In this document: in pieces, positions 37,701 through 49,700 of the stretch | Position numbering within the stretch: the stretch's first letter is position 1 | Layout of the letters: every line of letters begins with the position of its first letter | Assembly (NCBI GenBank): GCA_005408345.1 | Contig: SEMN01001003.1 | Location: forward strand, 62,001-126,000 | Length of the DNA: 64,000 nt | Source of the DNA: Macquaria australasica | Lineage: Eukaryota; Chordata; Actinopteri; Centrarchiformes; Percichthyidae | Reading direction: 5' to 3' | Program-made: the position numbers and the translations under genes | The notes under the pieces: generated by a model | What the model saw: only the letters and a program-made list of their open reading frames with translations | Told to the model about the DNA's origin: nothing | Databases searched by the model: none

Positions 37701-40700
37701 ACAGATTCTTCTCTGTCACTGTTGAGGACTTCCAAGATGCAGGTGTCATTGGTGGTCTTGACGTTGTACTTATACGATGCCCAGATTAGTTTGCCGTCCT
37801 TCTTCCAGGTCACGCACACTCTCTGGCTTCCAGTGTACATGCACTTAAGGGTCAAAGGTTCACGGAGTCTGAAACAAGTATCTTCCAGCTTTTTAACGAA
37901 GCGAACCGGTTCTGAGAGGAGTAATGGTTGGGTTAGTTGCATGTAGTCTACATTATTTTATGTTAGCAAGCAGGCAATGGAGATCTTGCAGTAGTCTAAA
38001 CTGAGATAATTATTTTAGTCCTAGATGACTACCACAACCTACTGTGTCTACTAGACAACAGCAGAAGGCCTCTGTTGTTGACACAGTTAGTTGATGAATT
38101 GAAAGCAGATGGTGTGTTAAGAGTTTGTGACTTTACCTAGGCTGACATGAGCATGGCAGACATCGGTTCCAGCTCTGTTGGAAATTTCGCAAGTGTATGT
38201 TCCAGCTGCCTCAGGCCTGTCGCTGTTGAGGACCTCCAAAATGCAGGTTGAATCAGTAGTTTTAACATTATACTGATAAGAGGCCCAAATCAGCTTGCCA
38301 TCCTTTTTCCACGTGACATAGACCCTCTGGCTTCCGGTGTATGTGCAGACTAGCTTCAGTAGCTGACCAACTATGAAAGTAGTGTCCTCCAGCTTTTTGA
38401 TAAAGCGCACAGGTTCTGAGAGAAGCAAGGCTGATGTTAGAAATGTGCCCATTGTTACGTTGCCATGCATTTCTATGCCTCTGTGTCAAAGTTAATTTTG
38501 CTATTATGGATAAAATGTAACTTGTATCAAAAACATTGAGAGAACTATTAAGAGAAAAATACAGAGAGTTGCACCAGAGGTAATCTTTAGGACACTTTTT
38601 GTGTAATCAAAAATCAAAATTAATCACTGTCAGACTATCACATAGATACAAGAAGTAGGAAACGAGCATCACCTTTCACAATCACATCACAGCTGACAGA
38701 GGCTGAACCAACCCGGTTCTCTGCCTTGCAGATGTATTGGCCGTGATCGAACTTGGTAATTTCGATCCGTTTCAAAGTAGCGACACCGTTTGTGAAGTCC
38801 ATTGAGCAAGTGTTGGATTTGCGCAGTTTTCCGTCAGCTTTAAACCAAGCTATGGAGATGTCAGGAGTTCCCGCAATACGGCATTTCAGGGTAACTGCAT
38901 CGCCCACAGTTACCTCCACTGGCTCCATCTTTTCAACAAAGTATGGTCGTTCTAAAGTGAAAGATGATGATGATGATTTATTACACTACAGATGTTGAGT
39001 TGTGGATGAGCAAATGAAATAATGAACAAATGAATGAATGCTCATGAATTATTACAACTGAAACTACAAAACTAAGCACAATAACATGCATGTTAATAAT
39101 ATTACCTAGAATTGACACTTGTGCTTCGCATCTGTCACTTCCAACTCCGTTGTCTACTTCGCAAGAGTATCTACCGGAGGCCTCCATCCTGTCAGAGTTA
39201 AGAACTTCCAGGATGCAGGAGGTGTCTGTGGTGATCACATTGTACTGATATGAGGCCCAGATGAGTTTACCATCCTTCTTCCAGGTCACAATTATCCTGG
39301 GGGTACCAGTGAATGTGACCTCAAGCCTCAGAGGCTTGCCCTTTTCAGAGGAAATGTCCCTCAGCTTCTTCACAAAGTGGACTGGTTCTAAGAGAGGTAA
39401 TTCCATGATCAGTTACATAAAATTCCCTTTTAGAAGTGCATAGATGGTTAGAAAAGGACAGCTATCATGCTAACAAACCTTTCACAAACAGGTAAACTGG
39501 GCAGCTTTCCTTCCCTGCATCGTTAATGAGCTGGCAGGTGTACTCTCCTGCATGGGACTTTTCGACTCTGTGAAGCACCAAAGTGGCAACATCGTCCTTC
39601 AGGGCGATCTCGCAACCCCTTCCATGCTGCATTTCCTTGGCTCCCCTGAACCATTTGACTTTCAGTTTGCCACTGCCTTTCACTTTAGCCGAGAAAGGCA
39701 CGTTTTTGCCGGGCAGTGTTTCCTTTGCTTCAGGTGTTTCCACAAAAGATGGAGGTTCTGGGTTCAAATAAAAAATTTGTGTTGTAAGGTAATTTTTAAC
39801 TTTCTGTAATGAGCCTGATCCCGTGCACAGGAAAACATCCATGAAATGTTCTGTTCTCGACTTTATTCACATCTACTGACCTGTCACATTCATTGAAGCA
39901 CTTGTCTCACTGGACCCTGCAGCATTTACAGATTTACATGTGTATCTTCCGGAATCTGACACCTTGATTGTTGGAACTCTCAGTTTGCAGTTATTATCAG
40001 TGCAGCTAATATCATAGTTTGGCCCACTCTTGATCTCCTGGCCGTTGTGGAACCAAGACGTTGTCAAAGGAGCAGAGCCAGTGACCTTACACTCCATCTC
40101 ACCAGGCTTACCCACAACAAGGTGGGTGTCTCTCAGCTTCCTTATGAAACTCGGTGGAATCAACTTATCTGTTGTCAAAAAAACAAGTATTAAAGCATTT
40201 CTGAGCTAACTGCTAATTAAAAAGATCAAAATTCCATAAGATGATAAGAAGGTTCGTGAAAGGGCATGTATACAATGGCCACCAACCTGAGATAGACAGC
40301 TTAGTTTTGCAAGAGGCTATGCCAACATGGTTTGTAACCTCTAGCTTGTATTCTCCAGCATCTGCTTTATCAGCAGACTGAATCTTCAGGGTGGCAACCT
40401 TCTTTGTGAAGGACATCTGATACTTGGCACCAGCAGAGAGCGCTTTGTTATCCTTGAACCAATGTATTTTCAGTTCTGGTGAGCCGGATACTGTGACTTC
40501 AAGAGCTGCATTTTCTCCTGACTTCACATTCAAGGACTCTGGGCTATCCACAATAGCAGCAGGTTCTAGAAATTAGGGAAGAAGATATTAAGCTAAACGA
40601 ATCCTTAAACTGTCACTGGTGGTAATGTAATAAAGTCTGGAGTTACAAACCTAGAACGGTCACTTGGGAGACAGACTCCACTACTCCAGAGTCCTTCCTC

Positions 40701-43700
40701 AGCTGGCAGGTGTATTTACCAGCTGTGGTTGAGTCAGCCTTGGGCACTACAAGGGTGACCACATTATTCTCAAAGGTGATCTTCCTGTTGTCACCGTCTC
40801 TGAGAATGTGATCTTTGTCCTGAATCCAGGACACAGTGAAAGGCTCAGAGCCTTTCACTGTAGCTGTCAGTGTCAGCTGCTGACCGACTCTCACCGACTG
40901 GTCAACCAGTTTCTTGACAAACGCTGGTTGTTCTGAACAGGAAAGATCAAAGGTGAGGAGAGGTAATCGCATTAAGACTAAACTCTGAGGAAATTACCAC
41001 TGATTCTGTACTAACCTTTTAGGCTAATAGTAGTGTGGCATGATTCAGTTCCAACATTGTTTGACACTCTGCACTCATAAAGACCAGCGTCATCTTGCTC
41101 CAGTTTCATAATGTGAATCGCGGCAGAGCTGCCCTCACTGACCATCTTATATTTCCTGCTCTCCTTCAGTGGCCTTTTGTCTTTGTACCAGTTAACATGG
41201 AAAGGTGGAGTGCCATACATCTCACAGTGTAAGCTGGCATCTTTTCCTTTAATGCCCTCTGCTGGGCTTGGAGTTTTAATAAAGGATGGAGACTCTGGAA
41301 AGTATATTGAGATATATTAACAGAAGTAACATTCGTGGACAAGCAAGTCTTCACTGCAAGCAATTCGGTTGGGCAGTTCCATGAGACAGAAATTCTTGTT
41401 TAGGGTCATGCTTAAGTTCAGTCCATGCTAGAGGAATCCATCCAGACGTTGACAGATTATTAGTGAAAGAACGGAAACACTTGCTTATGTTCATGTTATG
41501 ATTGGAGGGAAAGTCATAGCATATTGAGATCAGAGAAACTAACATGAAAAAGGTACATGAAGGGTATACTGCAGGTCATTGCATCAAAAACAGGGAATAA
41601 CCTGTCTCTAAAAAAAGAGGTAACACTCAGACTCATGCTATCTGATACAATAGAGGCCAAAGTCAGATTTTCAACTTAAACAGAAGGTGGGACTGTTGGA
41701 TTCCATGCTGACGTTTTTAGACAGGGTTCCAAAAGCACTCATAAAAGGTCAAACGAAATATCAAAATCTGCATCATATTGGATTTTCATTCCTTCATTTT
41801 CATGCTACACAAGTTCAGAGTTCAGGTACAAAATCCACAAAACAAGGTGTAGCCAAGATATCCATTTGATAGCTGACCTTGAACTGTGAGAACGGTGCTG
41901 CAGCTTGCACTGCCTGCATCGTTATGAGCCTCACAGGTGTAGACTCCATTATCCTCAAACCTTGTGGTGCGCAGCTGGAGGTACGCAGTCGAGTCAACAA
42001 ACATTATTTTATAGTTGCCTCCGTCGGTTATCTTTTGGTCATTTTTGTACCAGCACATGTTCAGGGAATGTGCGCTGGTGGACTTGCATTCAAAACGGTG
42101 TCCCTCACACTGCTTCACAAATGTAGTGGAAGGAAGTTTCAGGACAAACTGAGGAGGTTCTGCAAAGTCAAAAAAGATCAAGTTACTATAGTAAACATAA
42201 AGAAACACCTGAGTATCAGTGTGACATATGGAGGATGCAGAGAGATGACTGGATGCTGTAACAGATGGCAGGTGACTGAAGAAAACAGATATTCCTGGTA
42301 AGAAAAGAAATGGTAAAGTGGTCAGGTGGAGAAAACAAAAATGAAGAAAGAGGAGCTGTAAATGTGGAGAAAAGAATATGGAGTTAATGGAGTGGCAATG
42401 GTGGTGGTGGACAAAAAAAAGAATAGTCCAACCTTTCACCAACAACTCTGCTGCACTTTTCACTGCGCCTGCTTCGTTGCTAACTTGGCAAGAATAAATC
42501 CCACATTGCAGAGTCCCGACTGAGTAGAGCTCAACAGAGGAAGAAAATTTCTCCATTCTAATTGTACATGATGGCCCAGTGACGAGTTCGATGTCATCCT
42601 TGAACCATTTCAACGTAAATGGAGGTGTTCCTTCAAAGACACTTCTGAAGAGTACAGTAGACTTTGGAATAACAACCTGAGGCTCAGGCTCAGCTACGAA
42701 TCTTGGTGGCACTAAAACCCATACAGAAAAATGATTACGATACATGACTAACAGCTTTTGAGTTGAAAATATGATAAAGTTGACCTTTGAATGCTAACCT
42801 TTAGCTGTAAGAACTCCACTGCACACACAGCTGCCTGCTTTGTTGGTAACTTTACAGGAATATTCTCCTGTATCAGCACTCTCAGTCAGTTTTAACTCCA
42901 GCGAGACAGTATTTTCAATGTGCAGAAGTTTATATTTGGAGCTCTCGGTGATCTTTTGTTTCCCTTTGCTCCATTCAACTGATATTGGAAGAGAACCGGC
43001 CACTTTGCACTCCATGGTAACCACTGAACCCATAATTGCTTGAATATTAGTTAATTTCCTACTGAACGTTGGTGGAATTACTTCCTCTGTTTAAAATGAT
43101 ATTAAAAAGATAATTAGAGTCAAGGAAAAAACGCAATTCTCCAACTTAAAATATTTGTTCCAACAAGAGTTGAAGTGTACTTTACAAACCTAAAACAACC
43201 AGCATGACTTTACAGCTGCAAGTCCCAAAAGAGTTTGTGGCCTCAAACAGGTACTCTCCCCTGTCTTCCAGCTGAGTGGACTGTATGTTAAGACTGCTGA
43301 GGTTGTTCTCATAGTAGAGACAATGTTTTCTGCTTGACTGGAGCTCTTTCCCATCTCTGGTCCATCTTACACTGATCTGAGGAGTTCCAGCTACCCTGCA
43401 GTCAAGACTAACCAAATCTCCACAAGTCACTTTGACTACCTCTGGCTTCTCTTGGATCGTAGGTGGTTCTACAAGACCAAGACAAAGAGGTGAGTGCACT
43501 TCTTATTGCCATTAGAGCTATAATGTTAGGCAGAAGAATTGAGCATGAAGCAGAGGTACCTTTCACCATCAGGGTGGCAAAGCATTTGTCCTGCCCAGCC
43601 TCGTTTACAATCTGGCAGGTGTATTTCCCACTGTGAGTCGCCTCACAGGCAGGAATCCTGAGAGTGGCCTCTTTGTTCTCAAATGTTCTCTCGAACTTTG

Positions 43701-46700
43701 GATCCTCTGGGATCCAGTTTTCGTCTTTTTGCCATTGCACTGAGAGAGGCAGAGAACCTTCCACAGTGCAGCAAAAGACTGCGACATCTTTCAGAATAGT
43801 GGAGGCATTTTCTATCTTCTTAACAAATGTTGGAGGGACTAATACAAAGAAAAGATGTAATTGTAATACCAGAATGTGTACAGTGTATGTATGTCAGTGT
43901 GATGTACAATCATCAGTAAAACCAACCTTTCAGAGACAAAGCTGCAAAGCCAGTGCAACTTCCAACCTCATTGGCTACCACGCACTGATAAGTACCAACA
44001 TCTTCCACTTTACAGTCCTGGATGTTCAAGCTCATGTTTTCACTATCAACTTTAACATACTTCTGACTGGATTTAATTGGCTTTTTATCTTTGAACCATG
44101 TGACCTTAAACGGAGCATTTCCTGCCACTTTGCAAGCAAACACAGCTGTGGAACCTTTAACAACTTCAAGAGATGTCAACTCTTCAACAAACGAAGGAGG
44201 CTCTGAAATAACAAAGCAAATCAAACTAAAGCCACCTCTGATTTGTATCAGTGATGTAATATTTTACTTGATCTTGACTTTAACTGAAACACTGACAAGA
44301 TGTAAACATGTAAAGGAAAACCAACCTTTTACTTCTAGCTCAACAGAGCAACTCTCTGTGCCGGCTTCATTGCTGGCTTCACAGAAGTATTTCCCACTGT
44401 CATTTTCACTAACATGACAAATCTCTAAGGTGGCTACCGAATTGAAAAATGACATCTGGTGTTTGACACTTTGGTGAATCTCAGCTCCATCTCTGAACCA
44501 ATGCACAGAGATCTCTGGAGTACCAGCAACCTTGCACTCGAACATCTTACTGTCTCCTACTCTTACTACTGATACGCCTTCAGGTTTTTCAATGAAAAAG
44601 GCAGGTTCTGCAAAAAATACATATAGAAGTTACTTAAGTAAGGTAATCATTACAAAGTAAAGAAAATTGATGAAGGTGAGAGACCAATATTAACCTTTTA
44701 CAAAGAGTGTTGCCTGGCATGAACTGGAGCCCACATCGTTCTGTATTTCACAGACATAGTCACCAGAATCAGAAGCTTTGGCATAGAAGAGCTCCAGTGA
44801 ACTTGACGTGTTGTCTTTAATCACAGAGCAGTCGGCACTGGATAAAATCTCTTTTTTGTTTGTAAACCATTTGATGGTCAGCGGTGGTGTGCCAGAGAAA
44901 CGAACATTAAACTTAACCTTTGACCCAGGCAAAACATTCATGGATTCAGGCTTTTCAAGAATGCATGGTGATTCTGTTGGTGGACAAAACCCAACACTTC
45001 TCTTATAAAAAAGTTACAACATATACAATGTGATTTTGCCTTAAACTGAAAGAAAGCACTGGTAGTAAGATGAGTTCTAACCTTTAACAAACAAAATCCC
45101 AGAGCACTGGACAGATCCTGCCTCATTTGTAGCCATGCAGGTATACCTGTCATTGTCTTTACTATCAAGACGACTGATTTCCAGTAAAGCAACACTTTCA
45201 AATAAATTGCATTTGTGTTTCTCATCAGTCTGGATCTCTTTCTCATCTTTGTACCACTGTATCGTCATTGGCTGGGAGCCAGAAACTAGGCACTCCAGAT
45301 GAGCAAATGATCCTTTGATACCCTCTGTCTCCTTCAGTTCTCTTGTGAAAGATGGTTTAATAATCTGATCTATATATACAAAGTGCAAAAACAATGTTGA
45401 ATTGGATGTATGAATAAAATAGAAAGTCTCATAAGATATAAAACTTTGGGATAAACTGACCTACGATAGTAACAGCTGCCTCACAAGAACTGCACCCAGC
45501 ATAATTTGAAACCTCAAAGGTGTATTCACCGCTATCACTTTTTTCTGTTTTAATAATCTTGACCACAGAGCTGGTGTCTGTGCTCTGTATTTTGTATCTC
45601 TGGCCTGAGGTCAGCTCCTTTCCCGCCTTCATCCATCTGGACCTGAGCGGTTTGGTGCCTGAGAATCTGCATTCAAGCCTGGCCGGGTCACCCTGGGTTA
45701 CACTGATGGACTTTGCATGTTCTGAAATACTTGCTGGCTCTGGGATAACAAAATAATCAAAATTGAATTAGCTGCTACCACTTACAGGTGTTAATGTGAC
45801 AGATGAAACGTCAAGCTTGACATAAAAGCAACAGGAGCTTGACATAAAAGCAACAGTTAAGACAAGTAAGAGTCACAAACATCCCACAAACCTGTTACTA
45901 TGAGCACAGCACCACATCTGTGAGTCCCGACTTTGTTCTGTGCCTGACAGACATATTTTCCGCCGTGCGATAACTGAGCATTTTTCAAATTCAACACGGC
46001 ACTTTTGCTTTCATAGGACATCTTAACATGCTCGTCTTCTGTGAGCTCATGATCATCCTTGATCCAGGAGAAAGTCATGGGAAGTGATCCCGACAACATG
46101 CACTTCATAGAGATCTCAGAGCCCACCATGCAGGACATATCGTCTAGTCTCTGAACAAATGATGGTGGTTCTAGTGAGAGAAGACCACAAAATCAGACTG
46201 CAGGCAGCAGGAAGATTTACACAAACACAGATAATCCACATTGAAAATCTTTATCTCCCTGATCTAACCTTCTACTGGCTAAATTAGAAAAACAAGTGCA
46301 GCAGCCTTATCTTCTTACAAACTACAATAATATACAACTATTTAGGACTAAGAAAATGTTCTGGAGAAAATGTCATGGTGCCCGAATTACATTTTTGTTA
46401 TCACACAAGAATCTGCACATCACTGCCAGCATTTTTCCAAAATGTCTGAAATGTAATTGCTGAAATTTGCATAAAAACTTAATTAATAGGCAATTGGGCA
46501 ACATGCAGAAAGATAACCTTGGACGGCATTATTTGACACTGTCCTTTGACTAACCTTTCAGTGAAATCTGGCAAGAACAAGATGTCTCCCCAACATCATT
46601 TGCAACAGTGCACTGGTATGTCCCAGCATCGCCGGTCTCACAGTTTGAAATCTGAAGAGTGACAGTGTTGTTTTCAACACTGATCTTATGCCTTTTGTCG

Positions 46701-49700
46701 TTTCTGATCAGCTTATCATTGAGGAAGCAACTTATTTCAAATGGAGAGGAACCCGAAACGGTTCCTTCCAAGATAATGTCGGATCCCTTTACAAGCTCAG
46801 CTGATTCAAAAGGCCTCACAAACACTGGAGGCTCTATAAAAAAAGGATAACAAATGTTATATTTAAAGGCAATAGAGGGCTGAAGAGTAAGTCATTTGAA
46901 GCCCTTGTAATTTAATTTAATTTAATTTAAGTTCTAGTCTCATGAGATCAGTCTGGTCCACAGAATTCATTTGTCTGTTCAGAGCCTCCACATTACAAAC
47001 TCTCCACTTTCATTGGTTATCTCCAAAAGTCAATGCACAAATGAAGATGTATTGATTCTCTGCAATATGTCAGGAAGCAAACTTTAGAGCAGCAACCAAA
47101 ACACAACTTGTTTTAACGTTGTTAAACGTTGTCTTCTCTGTTTTGAACTCCCCTCCTGACAAAAGTTGGCTTGCTTGACCCGCAGATCCGCAAGAAGTGT
47201 TTTTGAGATTTGGCAGATATGCATGTCAGGTCATCTGTAAGCATCTGTGACCTATGTTTATTCATAACACCCTTCTCTGTGTTTATTCATCCATTAGCTA
47301 TACCCACCTATTCTGTAGAGTGTACACCCTGGACAGTTCGCCAGTCAGAGACAGGGCTGAAAGGTTAGGTTAGGTTTTAGGAACTAGTAGGAGTCATGAA
47401 TAACAAATGAAGTGATCCCTCGCAAAACAGCCAATTGTGTTTGGTGGACAGTACAAGCAAGCCAGGCGGTACCACTACCAGGAATAAAATGCCAGGTCTT
47501 TGTGGTGGTTGACAGGAATGTAACCTGCTCCAATTTTCTGTCAATGTAGGGAGCATTGAACATGTTATAGAACAACGTGGACCAGACTTCATTCCAACAG
47601 TCTAAAGTTTGTCTAAGAAAAACTGGGTAAACTCTATGATGAAAAATATTAAAAACTGAACCAACCTTTCACTGTTACTGTGCTGCTGCACTGGTCTCTG
47701 CCGGCCTCGCTGGATGCCATACAGACATAATCTCCACTATCCTCTAAAGAACATTTCTCTATCTCCAGAGTCGCTATTGAGCTGTCGAAGGACATCTTGT
47801 GTCTGCGGTCTAAAGCGATTTCTGAGCCATTTTTAAACCATCTGATGGTAATAACAGGGGTGCCCTGCACTTTGCAGGACAACTTGAGAGGTTTTCCAGT
47901 TTTCAGCAGCTGTGAAGGCTCAAGCTTCATTGTAAATGTTGGGGCTTCTGTAAATTAACAGTATCAATAACAGTAAAAACAAGAGGTTAAGTAAAGAAAA
48001 CAGTTCAGTGTATCATTTTTAAAAAAGAAAAGAATGAAACAGCACCTTTTACAAAGAGGACTGCAGTGCAATCCACCTTCCCAGCATCATTGGATACTTG
48101 GCATGTATATTTAGCAGAATCACTGGGTTTCACAGACTGAAGCTCCAGGGAGCTTGAAGAGGCATCTTTCTTTATGAAACACTTTCCCCCAGTGAAAATC
48201 TCTTTCTCCTCTCTGAACCATTTAACAACCAGAGGAGCAGATCCTACAAAGGCTGATTTTATGACAACATTTGATCCTGGTGAAGCGTCCTGGGATTCAG
48301 GTTTCACCGTGAAGACAGGAGGTTCTGGAGTTATTTGGGAAGAAAAAGAGCATACATGTTCAAAGCCTATCAATATCTTCTGATCATTCGTAATGTCTGC
48401 CAAATTCCTGTTTAATCTCAGGTTTAAGGCAAAGTAATTCAACTCCTCTGACCTTTGACCGATAAAGTACCACTGGTCTCTTTTTCCCCAGCATCATTAG
48501 ATGCCCGGCATGTATAAACTCCACCATCGCTTTGCTCCACACTGGTTATCGTCACAGAGGCTGTACTCTCACTGAAATCAAGCTTATATTTGTCATCACT
48601 CCGGATTTCTTTATCGTTTTTGTACCAAGAAACAGCCATTGGCTGAGATCCAGCAACTCTGCATTCCAAGGTAACATTACTATCAATACTCCCATCCACT
48701 TTCTTTAGAGTTTTGGTGAAGGATGGTGGAACTGTGCGATCTGTGTAAGGAAATATATCAAACATATAACTGTCATCAAGGGCCTAATCTCTAAATTGTT
48801 ATTAATGATGTATTCTTGGCTAAAACTAACCTATAACAGTGACTGAGCAGGTGCACTGGTCTTTTCCGACTTTATTGGACACCTCCATCTTGTACTCTGA
48901 AGTGTCTCCTTTATCAGCTGTGAGAATCTTTAAGATGGCAGTGTTCTCCTTCACTATGATTTTATATTTACGCCCACTGATCATCTCCTTGTCGTCTTTA
49001 AACCATTTCACTTTTAGGTCTGGGCTTCCAGAAATCGTGCACTCCAATGTGGCCGATTCCCCTGCAGTCACACTGATGGACGCTGCTTTCTCTAAGATCC
49101 TAGCAGGTTCTATAATACAACATGAGTTTTAGACTTTATAAACATCTACATCTGAACATAGAAAGTATTTCTAATAAATAGAAATGTGATCTAACCTTGA
49201 ATTGTTAAGACAGCTTCACATTTCTGCTGTCCTGCCTCATTTTCAGCAAGACAAGTATACTTGCCACCATGCTTTATCTCAACAGATGAGAAGGAAATGC
49301 TAGCGATGTTGTTCTCAAATGTCATTTTGACATTTGGGTTGTCATCTCTTAGCAGCTCAGAGTCTTTCATCCATTTGATTATGATGGGAGCTGAGCCTTT
49401 TACGGTTCCCTGTAGCTTCACTGTATTTCCCAACACTGCTGTAGAACTCTCAGTCCTCTTTGAGAACATAGGTGGCTCTGAAATAACAGGATTAGTAATA
49501 ATAATATAAACAACAGCCAAGAGGACTATAACAATTATAATACAAGTTTTTAAGTATGTCCTATAATTTTGACATCACTAACCTCTCTGTTTAGTCACTG
49601 ACTTTGAGGTTACAGACCCAACCTCATTTGATACGACACATTCATATTCACCAGCGTCAGCGCTCTCAAATGAGTGGATCTCCAGAGAGGTCAGGGATCC

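Noticed and set aside
42160..42432. A 307-codon open frame joining two Ig exons straight through their intron
   Set aside because: The 273 intron bases contain no in-frame stop by chance, but their translation is Phe/Leu/His/Ser-rich, unlike titin, and both ends have proper splice sites.
47364..47375. 'ggttaggttagg' resembling a telomere-like repeat
   Set aside because: Only two units of six to seven bases; too short to mean anything.
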